The position numbers and the translations under genes were made by a program. From an uncultured Afifella sp. (lineage in GTDB: Bacteria; Pseudomonadota; Alphaproteobacteria; Rhizobiales; Afifellaceae), in the NCBI GenBank assembly GCA_947259045.1, contig CAMYKZ010000031.1, forward strand, positions 1 through 64,000: a stretch of DNA of 64,000 nucleotides. The letters are read 5' to 3'. The notes beneath the pieces are model-generated. The model was not told where the DNA came from, did not search any database, and saw only the letters and a program-made list of their open reading frames with translations. The first letter of the stretch is position 1; every line of letters starts with the position of its first letter. Shown here one piece after another: positions 50,156-59,282 of the stretch.

Positions 50156-51189
50156 CGTTTGAGCACCAGACAGGCGCGCGCGAATTCTGGAAGTCGGCCG
50201 GGTTTCATCTGACGGAGCGGGCTGGCAATGGCTGGCTCACCGTAACGCCCGATATCCTTCGCGCCTATGTTACCCGCCCGGAAGTCCATCCGGTCGAGGA
50301 ATCCTGCGATATGGAACACCGCATCTTCGAAGCGCTGATGGCGGACCCTTTTCACCGCGTCAGCGACGCGGATCTGGCGGCCATCAAGGATAAGGATGCC
50401 GCCGACAATTACCGCATTGTGCTGGGGTTCCGCGATCACCTGGTGGCGGCCGGCTCAATTGAGGCCGGCTACTCCAGCCTGTTCAGCGGATCGTCGATCC
50501 AGGTGCCGCCGGTCTTTATCGATCAGCTGGTTCATCTGATCCTGCGATCCGTTCTGGCGCGGGAAACGGACCCGGTGCGGGTCCGCGCCGCGGAACTGCT
50601 GTTTCGCGACCAGAAAGTCTCCGATGAAGACGGTCAGATCCTGCTGGCCGATTTCGAAATCGTTGAAATGATGTCGGAAACCGGCGGTCTTGGCGGCCTG
50701 GGTGCACTGCTGGTGGAATCCGGCACACCGATGCAGTCGGTCACCCTCGATGTCATGAACGAAGACAATGCCGGCGCCTATTGGGACCGGTCGGACCGTT
50801 TCGACATGGCGATCGACTTCCGCTTTGCCGAACCGGCGCAGGATGCCTTTGCCCGCGTGCTGGAAATCTGGATTGAACACATGACGTCAGTTTCTGTCCG
50901 CGTCCAGCCGATGCAGTCGATCAAGGATGAACATTGGTCCTGGCATGTCGGCCTGGATGCCAGTGCCACGCGGATCCTGAACGCGCTTTATCAGGGCGGG
51001 GAACTTCATCCGGAAGAGAGCGGGCGCATCGTCGGACTGTTCCGGCTGGAGGCACTCGACAAATCCGTCTTCCGCCAGAGCATGCGCGGCAAGCCGGTCT
51101 ATCTGGGGCTGGCGATGGACGAACGGCACAATTTGAAGGTAAAACCTCAGAACCTGTTGACGAACCTGCCGCTGCAGGCGGCCGAATAA
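50152..51189 (+). CDS. DUF6352 family protein
   Basis: The 345-residue protein is soluble, has no signal peptide and is rich in acidic residues. MTFEHQTGAREFWKSAGFHL begins it; YVTRPEVHPVEESCDMEH and ARETDPVRVRAAELLFRDQK are DUF6352-like segments. The chain ends with LLTNLPLQAAE. The start overlaps the DUF6505 stop (ATGA). Nothing identifies an enzyme. The steady link to FDH genes in alphaproteobacteria suggests a maturation or assembly role. Confidence 0.85.
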   Translation: MTFEHQTGAREFWKSAGFHLTERAGNGWLTVTPDILRAYVTRPEVHPVEESCDMEHRIFEALMADPFHRVSDADLAAIKDKDAADNYRIVLGFRDHLVAAGSIEAGYSSLFSGSSIQVPPVFIDQLVHLILRSVLARETDPVRVRAAELLFRDQKVSDEDGQILLADFEIVEMMSETGGLGGLGALLVESGTPMQSVTLDVMNEDNAGAYWDRSDRFDMAIDFRFAEPAQDAFARVLEIWIEHMTSVSVRVQPMQSIKDEHWSWHVGLDASATRILNALYQGGELHPEESGRIVGLFRLEALDKSVFRQSMRGKPVYLGLAMDERHNLKVKPQNLLTNLPLQAAE

Positions 51190-51209
51190 GCAGAAAAGGA
51201 TGCGGGGCG

Positions 51210-51545
51210 ATGAATGAGACGGCAGATGATGTATTTGAAGCGGCTGCTGAAAAGCCCGCTTTCCTGGATACGATCGGCGCCCGGGTACTGGCCATCGTCA
51301 TTGCCGCGATTGCCGGGTTTCTTTTGATCACCTCACATCAGCATTATAGCGGCTCGTCCGGGGGCATGCTGGGTGGCGTCGACAAGGCGGCGTTTGAAGC
51401 CTGTATCGACACGCGCATGGCGGCGTTCGAAAAACTGGCCGGCCAGGCCGGTTTCGATGAAGCGCGCCGTGCCGTGGCAGAGGACGCTGCCAGAGCCAGT
51501 GCCGATGTGGTCTGCGCCGAGCAAACGCGGCCAGACAAGCCGTGA
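51210..51545 (+). CDS. Small membrane protein, FDH-linked
   Basis: The 111-residue protein begins from the ATG at 51210, after AAAAGGATGCGGGGCG. It has one membrane helix (ARVLAIVIAAIAGFLLITSH, residues 25-44), then a soluble tail with two Cys (ACIDTRMAAFEKLAGQAGFD and ADVVCAEQ). I recognise no family. It lies 20 bases after DUF6352 and 97 bases before the MgtC-like gene. Confidence 0.7.
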   Translation: MNETADDVFEAAAEKPAFLDTIGARVLAIVIAAIAGFLLITSHQHYSGSSGGMLGGVDKAAFEACIDTRMAAFEKLAGQAGFDEARRAVAEDAARASADVVCAEQTRPDKP

Positions 51546-51642
51546 CATTGTCTGGTGTCAGCCGACCGGAAGCGTTCGGAATTCCCGTCTGGCCAGTCTG
51601 CGGCCGCGGCATGGCTGCACCCGACCCCAATACGGGTTGACC

Positions 51643-52119
51643 ATGATTCTCGATCCAAGCATTCCGATTATGGATATCGCCCTGCGTCTTTTCGCGTCGG
51701 TTGGACTGAGTCTGGCGATCGGCTGGGAACGGGAAGCCAATGACAAGGATGCGGGCATTCGCACCCACATGCTGGTTGGACTGGGCGCCTGCGGTTTCAT
51801 GCTGGTGACGCTCAGTCTGACCGATCCTTCGCTGGTACAGGAGAACGGCGTCAGTATTGACCCCTCGCGGGTCATTCAGGGGTTGATCGGCGGCATCGGC
51901 TTTCTTGGCGCCGGCGCCATCATCCATGGTGGCAGCGACAATGTGCGCGGTCTTACCACAGGTGCCGGCATCTGGCTGGTCGGTGCCATCGGCCTTGCCT
52001 GCGGCTCTGGAGCTTACATTCTGGCAATCATGATGACGGCCATGGCGTTGCTGGTGACAATCGGTTGTCGTGTTCTCCTCAAGCCGGTGATTAAACAGAT
52101 CAAATCCGATTCAGACTGA
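51643..52119 (+). CDS. MgtC/SapB family membrane protein
   Basis: The 158-residue protein begins from the ATG at 51643 (MILDPSIPIMDIALRLFASV). It shows the MgtC pattern: LAIGWEREANDKDAGIRTHM, then VIQGLIGGIGFLGAGAIIHG with LTTGAGIWLVGAIGLACGSG. It has four to five helices. MgtC proteins affect Mg or ATP homeostasis. It may not be functionally tied to FDH. The longer frame upstream is out of phase with the preceding gene and unsupported. It converges with the ferredoxin gene. Confidence 0.92.
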   Translation: MILDPSIPIMDIALRLFASVGLSLAIGWEREANDKDAGIRTHMLVGLGACGFMLVTLSLTDPSLVQENGVSIDPSRVIQGLIGGIGFLGAGAIIHGGSDNVRGLTTGAGIWLVGAIGLACGSGAYILAIMMTAMALLVTIGCRVLLKPVIKQIKSDSD

Positions 52120-52160
52120 ATGCGCTTCCGGTCCGCCGTCGGACACAGCCCTACCAGCGT

Positions 52161-54203
52161 CTAATCCCCGTCGTCGATCAGAAAATCGCCCGCCGTCAGC
52201 CCCTTTTCGGCGTTGAGGTAATCCTCGGTCGTGCGTATCCGCGGCCGTTCACCCGCGGCAAACGGATTGTCCGGCATATTCATCTGCGCTTCGACCCGGC
52301 AATTGTCGCACATCCGGATCAATTGCGACTGTTCCTCGGTCTGGAACATATAATGCCGGCCAGCCAGTTTTTCTGAAATCCGGTTGATCGTCGATTGGGT
52401 GCCAAACGGTTTGTTGCAGCGAACGCAATAAGCCGGCTCTTCCTCGTTCAGCGTCTGCGGTTGCATCGCCGCATCGGTGAAATCGAGTTGCGGCGTCAGC
52501 GAAATGACATTTTCCGGACAGGTTTTCGAACACAGGCCACATTGCACGCAGGCCGATTCCACGAACCGGACCTGCGGCTTGTCGGGATTGTCCAACAGCG
52601 CATTGGCCGGGCATGCCGATACACAGGCCAGGCACAAAGTGCAGCCTTCCACATCGATGTCGATCCGGCCGTATGGCGCGCTGGCGGGCAGGGCGATGAC
52701 ATCCGGACTTTCTGCAACGGCGCCGTGCAGCAGCATCAGCGCCGTGCGGGCCACGTCCCGTTTGCTGCCCACAGCGGCGAACTCTGCTTCGCAGATTGCC
52801 TTTGTTTCCGTCAGTGAATGCAGGGCGGCTTCGACCGCATCCGGATCTGATTCCACCACCAGCGTAACCCGCTCCGGCGAGTCAATGCCAAGGCCTGACA
52901 GGATCGCATTGCTCAGCGCGATTTCTTCGCTGACTGCGGCCAGATCGTCTTTGCTGGCCGGGTTCGCCAGCACGAAGATATGGTGGGCGCCGGCTGCAAG
53001 AGCTGCAGCAAAGACATCATGACCGGGCATGCCGGCGGCGTGGGCATCCACGGGGATCACATGCGCCGGCAATCCACGCCCGGAGCGGGCCATGACATTG
53101 ATCATCTCAGCGCCGTACAATTCGTCGTGCAGAAGCAGAACCGGGTTTTTGCCGCCGGCCTGCCGGTAGACGGAAAGCAGATTCTGGATCCGGCCGATCA
53201 TGTCCGCCCGCGTCGGATAGGCATAGGAGATCGCGCCGGTCGGACAATGGCTGGAGCAGGCGCCGCAGCCGCCGCAGATGCCGTCGTCGACGCCAATGAT
53301 GTCGCCAAGGCTTGTCAGTGCGCCGGCCGGGCAATTGTCGATGCATTTGGAACAGCCAATGATGCCCGACTGGCCATGGGCGCAGATGGAGGCATCGTAA
53401 TTCACGTAGATCGGCTTTTCAAAGGTGCCGACCAGATCGCTGGCCTCAAACAACGTTTTGGCAATAGCAACATTGTCACCGGGTTCTGCGCGCAGGTAGC
53501 CGTCACGTTTTTGCCAGCCGGTCAAGAGCGGCGTTTCACCGGACAAGTCGACGATCAAAGAGCAGCGAGAGGCGGCGCCGTCGCGCGGCAGCAGAAATTC
53601 CGCAGCGCCTTTTGACGACGGCAACAGCGGCGCATAATTGTCGAGCGTGACGTCGAAATTGCCCAGCGAACCGCCGGCCTGCACCAGTTTTCCGCGATAG
53701 GCGGCAAAATCCATCACCGACGGCAGGATCACATCATCCGGGTCGCTCCAAACCAGGGTGACGGACAGGCGCCCGGACAGGGTCCGGGCCGCATCGAGTG
53801 CAATCTGGCCCTTGCCGTAAACGAGGCACATGCCATCGGATTCAATGGTTTTCAGCCGGGCCGGTGTGGTGGAATATTGAGCGTCGGCAAGCAGCGCGGC
53901 GATCTTGGCGGTTGCCGGATCGCCTTTGGTCCAGCCGGCGCGTTCACGAATATTGGTGAAGTGAATGCGGGTCGATATGCCGGCATCATCGGCGATTTCG
54001 CCGAAAAGCGGTGCTTCCTGGGTGCAGCCGACAAGCAGGTCCTCGCCTTTGGCGAGCGCAGCCTCGAAGGATGAAATATTGGCGCGGCACAATTGCCGGC
54101 TTACCGGAATGTCGCCACAGCCCAGCGCCTTGCCGATCGCGACGCCATCGACTTTCATCGTTTCGGTACAATTGCAAAGCAGAATTTTGTTCTTCTTGTC
54201 GGT
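52161..54203 (-). CDS. Multi-cluster 4Fe-4S ferredoxin, FDH-linked
   Basis: The ~680-residue protein begins from ATG at 54203 (MTDKKNKILLCNCTETMKVD). The N-terminal half has Cys-rich LCNCTETM, SRQLCRANI and LLVGCTQEAPLF. Ferredoxin pairs follow: GIIGCSKCIDNCPAGAL with GICGGCGACSSHCPTGAI in the centre, and GCTLCLACVSACPANAL with SACVQCGLCSKTCPENVI near the end. A CVRCNKPFG zinc-ribbon-like Cys pair and MCDNCRVEAQM lie at the C-terminus. It probably passes electrons or assembles clusters for the FDH. It diverges from DUF3305. Confidence 0.9.
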   Translation of the reverse strand, partial: TDKKNKILLCNCTETMKVDGVAIGKALGCGDIPVSRQLCRANISSFEAALAKGEDLLVGCTQEAPLFGEIADDAGISTRIHFTNIRERAGWTKGDPATAKIAALLADAQYSTTPARLKTIESDGMCLVYGKGQIALDAARTLSGRLSVTLVWSDPDDVILPSVMDFAAYRGKLVQAGGSLGNFDVTLDNYAPLLPSSKGAAEFLLPRDGAASRCSLIVDLSGETPLLTGWQKRDGYLRAEPGDNVAIAKTLFEASDLVGTFEKPIYVNYDASICAHGQSGIIGCSKCIDNCPAGALTSLGDIIGVDDGICGGCGACSSHCPTGAISYAYPTRADMIGRIQNLLSVYRQAGGKNPVLLLHDELYGAEMINVMARSGRGLPAHVIPVDAHAAGMPGHDVFAAALAAGAHHIFVLANPASKDDLAAVSEEIALSNAILSGLGIDSPERVTLVVESDPDAVEAALHSLTETKAICEAEFAAVGSKRDVARTALMLLHGAVAESPDVIALPASAPYGRIDIDVEGCTLCLACVSACPANALLDNPDKPQVRFVESACVQCGLCSKTCPENVISLTPQLDFTDAAMQPQTLNEEEPAYCVRCNKPFGTQSTINRISEKLAGRHYMFQTEEQSQLIRMCDNCRVEAQMNMPDNPFAAGERPRIRTTEDYLNAEKGLTAGDFLIDDGD

Positions 54204-54306
54204 CATAATTCTCTCGTCTTCCAGACGCTGCACTCTATGATCTTATGATGAGAAATGCCAATCTCGGTTTGGCGATTGCCCAAGAACAAGAATTAGGGGA
54301 AAAGCG

Positions 54307-54882
54307 TTGTTGGACAGAGAGATAAGCCGGACAGTCAGTGTCATCGTCGAACGTCGGCCGGCGGCCAGCCGCTGGGCCGACTGGGTCTGGGCGCCGTGCG
54401 AAATCATCGAGGGCAAGGCGGCTGCGGCCCCCTGGGTCAAGCTGGGCGAAACACCGGATCAGATTGCGCGCTATTTCGCCGGCAGCACCGATATCCTGCT
54501 GCATCGCAAGGAAACCGAGGCCTACCGCATCAATCTTTCTGGCGACCGGGTGCTTTACGCGGTTCTTCGCCCGGCCGGTGATGATGATGACGACAGTACC
54601 GGTGCCGCCGGCCATCCATTTACGCTGCACGCCGTCACCGCCTCTCCCTATGAGGCCCAGGATCACCTGGATTCCGGCGACGAGATCGTCGAGCCCATCG
54701 CGATGCCGCTATCGATTGTCGAGCTGGTCGAGGCCTTCTGCGATTTTCACCACAAGGAAGAGCCTTTTATCAAGCGCAAGCGGGACCGCCTGAAGGTGGA
54801 GGAACTGAAATTCGGCAAAGAGCCGATATTTGCCCGCAGCGGCCGTTATCCATCATCGGGAGACGACAGCGATGATGGCTGA
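54307..54882 (+). CDS. DUF3305 family protein
   Basis: The 191-residue protein begins with a TTG (54307), preceded by TAGGGGAAAAGCG. The N-terminal RTVSVIVERRPAASRWADWV followed by WAPCEIIEG matches DUF3305. AYRINLSGDRVLYAVLRPAG and EPFIKRKRDRLKVEELKFGK are later segments. It is soluble and has one Cys. DUF3305 is regularly followed by DUF3306 in FDH loci, as here (overlapping starts). The role is unknown. Confidence 0.88.
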   Translation: MLDREISRTVSVIVERRPAASRWADWVWAPCEIIEGKAAAAPWVKLGETPDQIARYFAGSTDILLHRKETEAYRINLSGDRVLYAVLRPAGDDDDDSTGAAGHPFTLHAVTASPYEAQDHLDSGDEIVEPIAMPLSIVELVEAFCDFHHKEEPFIKRKRDRLKVEELKFGKEPIFARSGRYPSSGDDSDDG

Positions 54883-55615
54883 AAATAACGATGGCAAGCC
54901 GGTTGGTGCCGGCAGCGAAGAGGAAAACAGCCCGTTTCTGAACCGCTGGTCGCGCCGCAAGCTGGAGCAGGAAGAGGCGCAGGCTGGAACAGATGCTGGC
55001 GCTGCGCCGTCGCAAGCGGATAGCGCAGGCGAAGCCGACGAACAGCATCGGGTGGAACTGCAGAAAAACCGCGAGGACGCCGAAGCCATCGATCTTGAGA
55101 GCCTTGATGCGGAATCCGACTATGCGCCTTTCTTCAGGGACGGCGTGCCCAAGGCGCTGAAATCCGCTGCGTTGCGCACTCTGTGGCGGTCCAGCCCGGT
55201 TTTCGCCAATCTCGATGGGCTCAATGATTATGATGAAAACTTCAACGACCCGGACCGGATCAAGAAATTTGTCGGCACGGCCTGGCGTGTCGGCAAGGGG
55301 TACCTGAAAGCCGAACCGGATCCGGCAGACGTGGAAGCAGCCGCCGAAGACCTGGTGCAGGCGGATCCCGGAGATAATCCGGCTGACGGCGTCGATGAGG
55401 GGATTGCGTCCGCTGATGAGGAAAACAGCGGTTCAACTGTGGCGAAATCTGACAATGACGCCGATCAGATGGACGAAAAGGCTGATCCGGAAGATGCCCG
55501 CACCGATGTTGTGAGCGCTGACGATGATTCAGAAGACAAGCTTGGCATGGTGGAGAAGGTGCCGCTCAGATCCAGGCTGGCGCTTGATGATTGGGACACG
55601 GGTGAGGGCGCTTGA
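54872..55615 (+). CDS. DUF3306 family protein
   Basis: The ~247-residue protein begins from the ATG at 54872, inside the DUF3305 end. PFLNRWSRRKLEQ is the characteristic DUF3306 motif. DAESDYAPFFRDGVPKALKS, ALRTLWRSSPVFANLDGLND and YDENFNDPDRI follow. The C-terminal half is a long acidic low-complexity tail (mostly Asp, Glu and Ala). It is overlapped by DUF3305, so translation is coupled. The role in FDH biogenesis is inferred only. Confidence 0.9.
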   Translation: MMAENNDGKPVGAGSEEENSPFLNRWSRRKLEQEEAQAGTDAGAAPSQADSAGEADEQHRVELQKNREDAEAIDLESLDAESDYAPFFRDGVPKALKSAALRTLWRSSPVFANLDGLNDYDENFNDPDRIKKFVGTAWRVGKGYLKAEPDPADVEAAAEDLVQADPGDNPADGVDEGIASADEENSGSTVAKSDNDADQMDEKADPEDARTDVVSADDDSEDKLGMVEKVPLRSRLALDDWDTGEGA

Positions 55616-55700
55616 CGCTGCGATCGCCTGGTGTTCTGCCATCGAGGGTGCCGCCTGCGCTTGTTGAAAACATCGGGACATCCGAAGAAAGCAGTTCGTT

Positions 55701-56069
55701 ATGACAATTGTCGTTCATCACAATCCCGACTGCGGCACATCCCGGAACACGCTTGAGATCATCCGCGCGTCCGGTGAAGAGCCGGTGGTGATTGAATATC
55801 TTGAAACAGGATGGACACGGCCGCAATTGCTGGCTTTGTTTGCCGCCGCCGATCTCACGCCCAGGCAAGCGCTGCGGGAAACCAAATCGCCGGCTGAACA
55901 GCTTGGCCTTCTCGACCCGGATACCGACGATGATACGATTCTGGATGCGATGCTGGAACATCCCGTGCTGGTCAACCGGCCTATCGTCTGTTCGCCGAAG
56001 GGAGTGCGGCTATGCCGGCCATCGGAGCTTGTCGTCGACCTGCTCGCCAATCCGGATACCGGAAACTGA
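55701..56069 (+). CDS. ArsC-type arsenate reductase (glutaredoxin-dependent) family
   Basis: The 122-residue thioredoxin-fold protein has VVHHNPDCGTSRNTLEIIRA, with the catalytic Cys near residue 11, then IEYLETGWTRPQLLAL and HPVLVNRPIVCSPKGVRLCR. These match glutaredoxin-type ArsC proteins. No ars operon is nearby, so it may be a general ArsC/Spx-like oxidoreductase. It is separated from DUF3306 by 85 bases with no clear terminator. Confidence 0.88.
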   Translation: MTIVVHHNPDCGTSRNTLEIIRASGEEPVVIEYLETGWTRPQLLALFAAADLTPRQALRETKSPAEQLGLLDPDTDDDTILDAMLEHPVLVNRPIVCSPKGVRLCRPSELVVDLLANPDTGN

Positions 56070-56229
56070 ATGGAGAGCTGAAACCGAGTGCAGTTCATCG
56101 CATTGAATACGGTTCCTTTGGCGGTTGAATCAAAGTACAATTCGGCAAGTTCGGAACAATTCATGGCAGTCGGTGAATCAGAGAGTCTGACCGACTGGCT
56201 TCTGATGCTGTTGAAAAGGTGAACCCGTC

Positions 56230-56433
56230 ATGACGAAAACCAAGGCCCGGGCTCGGGCGAAAGCAAGAGCTGCGGCGGCAAGAGCCGCAAAACCCGGTGG
56301 CAAGGCTGAAAAACCTGAATCCAGCGTGCCGTCCGGCAATTTCGACGCCAAATCCAACACCATGCGCAATATGTCCGGCGCGTCATACAACAATACGGCC
56401 GGGGTCAGGCGCGGGTCGGCGCGGTCGCGTTAG
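56230..56433 (+). CDS. Small basic conserved protein
   Basis: The 67-residue protein is rich in Lys, Arg and Ala: TKTKARARAKARAAAARAAK, then FDAKSNTMRNMSGASYNNTA and GVRRGSARSR. I recall similar small basic proteins in other rhizobia but no function. A nucleic-acid-binding role is possible from charge. It converges with the next small gene. Confidence 0.65.
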   Translation: MTKTKARARAKARAAAARAAKPGGKAEKPESSVPSGNFDAKSNTMRNMSGASYNNTAGVRRGSARSR

Positions 56434-56495
56434 GCGGACTGCTGAAATCCGACCGTAAACGGCATCCCGATCGCGCTGCCGGGCAAACGATCATC

Positions 56496-56687
56496 CTAGA
56501 ATTTTCTGAAAGCGCGGCGGAAGGCCCGGCCAGCGGCGTAGGCGCGGTCGTTTTCCCGGGCGATCTGCCGGGTTTCATCAACGACGCCACGCGCAACCTT
56601 GACCATCTGATCCTTGATCTCAGGATCCGATGCAGCTTTTTGTACGACGTAGCGGGCAATCTTGCGAAACAGCACTGACATAAGCAC
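56496..56687 (-). CDS. Small conserved hypothetical protein
   Basis: The 63-residue protein, MLMSVLFRKIARYVVQKAAS followed by DPEIKDQMVKVARGVVDETR, is amphipathic and helical, and ends AYAAGRAFRRAFRKF. Similar small proteins are common in rhizobial genomes. It might lie against a membrane. It is 87 bases downstream of the coiled-coil gene on the same strand and could be the last gene of that operon. Confidence 0.65.
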   Translation of the reverse strand: MLMSVLFRKIARYVVQKAASDPEIKDQMVKVARGVVDETRQIARENDRAYAAGRAFRRAFRKF

Positions 56688-56774
56688 ATGATACGGAACC
56701 TGGAGGAATTCCGCCAGTCAGGAATTTGCCTCCAAGAAGATTGGCGCCAAGCACCAACCCCCCGGCATTAGAGC

Positions 56775-57560
56775 TCAGATCGTTCGTTTGCGGCGGCGTC
56801 GAACTGGCCGTTTTGCCGATGGCGCTGCTGCGCTGCGCTCTTCCAGTTTTTCTTCAGGTTTTGCCGTTTGGATCGGCGCTGGCGAGAAATGTTTCGGCAA
56901 TTCCCCCAGAATTGTCTCCAACCGCGTCTTCTCGGCCTCGAGCCTGGTCTGATCGTTCTTCAGCGCCGCAACATTGTCGCGTAATCCGCCGATATTGTTT
57001 TGCAGGGTACGGGCTTCGTCAGCCTCGTTCTCAAGCTGGCTGATTTCTTCTCGCAGAGCCGCTTCAACGCTCCTGAAACCTTCAATCCGGTTTTCTGCCG
57101 TTTCCAGCCGACGTTCAGTCGCCTCCACCCGTTTTTCCTGCTCGATGCAGGCGCGCCGCATTTCTTCCAGCTCATTGGACTTTGCGGCGAGTTGCTCAAC
57201 CAGTTCCTGCAACTCGGCTTCATATGCCTCGACCTGTGCCCGTCCGTCGCCCAGCGCCGCAATTTCTGCCTTGATCTCGTCGCGGCGGCTCTCAAGGTAG
57301 CGCACATCGGCATCCGCGGTTTCGCGTTGGCGCAGATTGTTCTCACGCTCGACAATTCCCGCATCGAGATCAACAAGCCGCTCTCGTTTCTGCCTGAGCC
57401 GTGTTTCCAGATCCATATCATCGGCGGCAAGCGGCGTATTTCGCCAGGCATGAACGTAATGCCACGCCAAGCTCATCGTGCTGGCAATCATCGCCAGCAG
57501 GAGCCCAAAGGCAACCAGTAGGAGTTCAAAATTGATATCCAGATTGAAAATTTCCGGCAT
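56775..57560 (-). CDS. Membrane-anchored coiled-coil protein (261 residues)
   Basis: A single N-terminal membrane span (NFELLLVAFGLLLAMIASTM, residues 10-29) is followed by about 170 residues of heptad-like coiled coil rich in Glu, Arg and Leu. The basic tail ends KRPVRRRRKRTI. I recognise no enzymatic domain. The start lies seven bases after the stop of the 581-residue coiled-coil gene, so the two are one transcript. It belongs to the helicase operon. Confidence 0.8.
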   Translation of the reverse strand: MPEIFNLDINFELLLVAFGLLLAMIASTMSLAWHYVHAWRNTPLAADDMDLETRLRQKRERLVDLDAGIVERENNLRQRETADADVRYLESRRDEIKAEIAALGDGRAQVEAYEAELQELVEQLAAKSNELEEMRRACIEQEKRVEATERRLETAENRIEGFRSVEAALREEISQLENEADEARTLQNNIGGLRDNVAALKNDQTRLEAEKTRLETILGELPKHFSPAPIQTAKPEEKLEERSAAAPSAKRPVRRRRKRTI

Positions 57561-57566
57561 GATTAT

Positions 57567-59282
57567 TTACTCCACACTTGGTTTCGCCGCCTCGCGAGCC
57601 TGACTCGTTTTCATTTCAAGCTCATTGAATTTTTGTTCAAGTTCGTTGACCTTGTTCTGGATCTCGTCACGTGAGGCCGCCAGCTTGACCATTTCGGTGG
57701 AAATTGTTGACCGTTCCGCCCGGTTTGCATCCAGTTGCCGTCGCAACGTGGCCAATTCCGCTTTCGCAGCTCTCAGTTCGTCCAATTGTCCCTGGAGCTC
57801 TGCCACCTGGTTCTGCAGCACGTCGTGGGTTCTGTTGAGGTCATCAACCTTTGAAGACATTGCGGACCGTTCCGCCCGAACAGCATCCAGTTGACCCTGC
57901 AACGTCGCCAGTTCCGCCTTTGCAGTTTTCAGTTCTTCCAAATGCCCCTGAAATTCGGCCACTTCATTCTGAAGCCTATCACGGGTACCGTTGAGCTCAT
58001 CGACCTTTGATGACATCGCAGATCGTTGTGCCGCAACAGCCTCCACTTGGCCCTGCAACGCATCGTGTTCCGCCTTGGTTGCCTTCAGGAGGCCGGCCTG
58101 TTGCCGAAGTTCGGCCACCTCCTTCTCAAGCGCGTCGCGGCGACTGGCAATTTCGGCTGCTTTTGACGATTCCGCCGACCAATCCGACCGAACGGCATCC
58201 AGCTTACGCTGCATCTCGGCTAATTCTTGTCTGGCGGACTTCAGCTCTTCCCGCTGTTTCGCATGCGCCTGTTTGGCTGTCTTTGCCTCTGTTCGCTCAC
58301 CCGACAGGATTTTTCGCGCCTCAGTCACCCGTGTTGTCAGAAACGCAAGGGTCGCTTCCTGCGCGGTGATCTCACGCTGGAGAGCGACGGCTTCGTCACG
58401 GCGGTCACCCAGGGTCTCTATTTCTTCGCGCAATTGCCGTGCGTGAGCGGTGTCTTTCGTCGTCTGGTCGCGAAGTTTTGCCAGGAGGTCGCGCTGAACC
58501 TGCAGATCTGTGGCGATGCCGGATCGTTGCGTTTTGTTTTCCGCGATCTGGTTTTGCAACTCAGCCAGGGCTGTTTGTCCGCTTTTCAGATCCGCCGATA
58601 CCCGGGTGAATTCGGCCTGAAGGGTTTCAGCCTGACGGCGCCTGGTATCGGCATCTTTTTCTGCCGTCTCCGCGCGGGCACTTGCCTCAGTCTGCCGCTT
58701 CTGTGCTTCGGCAAGTGCTGCCTCTGCAGCCTTGCGGGCCTCATGCATTTCATCCGCCGCCAGGCGATCGGCATCGAGGGACCGTGTCAGTATCCTGATC
58801 TTGTCGCTCAGTGCGTCGCGGTTTTTGCCAAGCGCTTCGACCTCAATTGCAAGCTGCGTCTTTTCTCCGACAATCTGCCGTCGGTCCGCTTCGGCCTCGT
58901 GTCTCGCCTCCACGGCGGCGTCCCGGGCCGCGGCATCGCTTGACAGAGCGGCTGCGGCTGCGCGCGACGCAACTGCTTCAGTGCGCGCTGCGGCGGCTTC
59001 CCGGCTTAATTGTTCGATCTCGCGTGAAACGGTATCGCGTTGTTTGCGCAAGTTCCCGATCTCCGCCTCGAAATCGGCGACCGTATGCAGCCCGGCGGTA
59101 TATTTCTTCTCGGTGTTGTAGACGCCAACCAACACAACCATCAGAACTGCGATCGCACCGAGGCCGCAGACTATTGAAATCCAGAGCGCCGAATTGCCGC
59201 GACGCATGGTCCGGGTGGGTTCATCCGGCGAGATCTTGTTCGACGCGGTCAAGGCATCCCTCCATATCCTGTTCAAGTTCAT
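57567..59282 (-). CDS. Large membrane-anchored coiled-coil protein with 52-residue repeats
   Basis: The protein has a membrane span (WISIVCGLGAIAVLMVVLVG, about 32-51 of this start) followed by about 500 residues of coiled coil. Near the C-terminus three tandem 52-residue units occur, with AKAELATLQGQLDAVRAERS as a shared core. The start is uncertain: ATG at 59282 overlaps the helicase stop by about 60 bases, while ATG at 59207 (MRRGNSALW) lies 14 bases after the helicase ends. It has no enzymatic motif. It probably spans from membrane to cytoplasm as a long rod and may organise the helicase. Probable function is unknown. Confidence 0.8.
   Translation of the reverse strand: MNLNRIWRDALTASNKISPDEPTRTMRRGNSALWISIVCGLGAIAVLMVVLVGVYNTEKKYTAGLHTVADFEAEIGNLRKQRDTVSREIEQLSREAAAARTEAVASRAAAAALSSDAAARDAAVEARHEAEADRRQIVGEKTQLAIEVEALGKNRDALSDKIRILTRSLDADRLAADEMHEARKAAEAALAEAQKRQTEASARAETAEKDADTRRRQAETLQAEFTRVSADLKSGQTALAELQNQIAENKTQRSGIATDLQVQRDLLAKLRDQTTKDTAHARQLREEIETLGDRRDEAVALQREITAQEATLAFLTTRVTEARKILSGERTEAKTAKQAHAKQREELKSARQELAEMQRKLDAVRSDWSAESSKAAEIASRRDALEKEVAELRQQAGLLKATKAEHDALQGQVEAVAAQRSAMSSKVDELNGTRDRLQNEVAEFQGHLEELKTAKAELATLQGQLDAVRAERSAMSSKVDDLNRTHDVLQNQVAELQGQLDELRAAKAELATLRRQLDANRAERSTISTEMVKLAASRDEIQNKVNELEQKFNELEMKTSQAREAAKPSVE
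57654..58121 (-). repeat. Three tandem 156-base coding repeats in the coiled-coil gene
   Basis: Bases 58121-57966, 57965-57810 and 57809-57654 encode three adjacent 52-residue units with no gaps. Each has (E/Q)VAE(L/F) at its start, KAE(L/H) near residue 16, (A/T)LxxQ(L/V)xA near residue 21 and RSxxSx(K/E) near residue 33, ending QN. Units 1 and 2 share SAMSSKVDxLN. Confidence 0.9.

Noticed and set aside
57654-58121. Tandem repeats considered as a CRISPR array
   Set aside because: The repeats are 156-base coding units without spacers, encoding a coiled coil. No cas gene is present.
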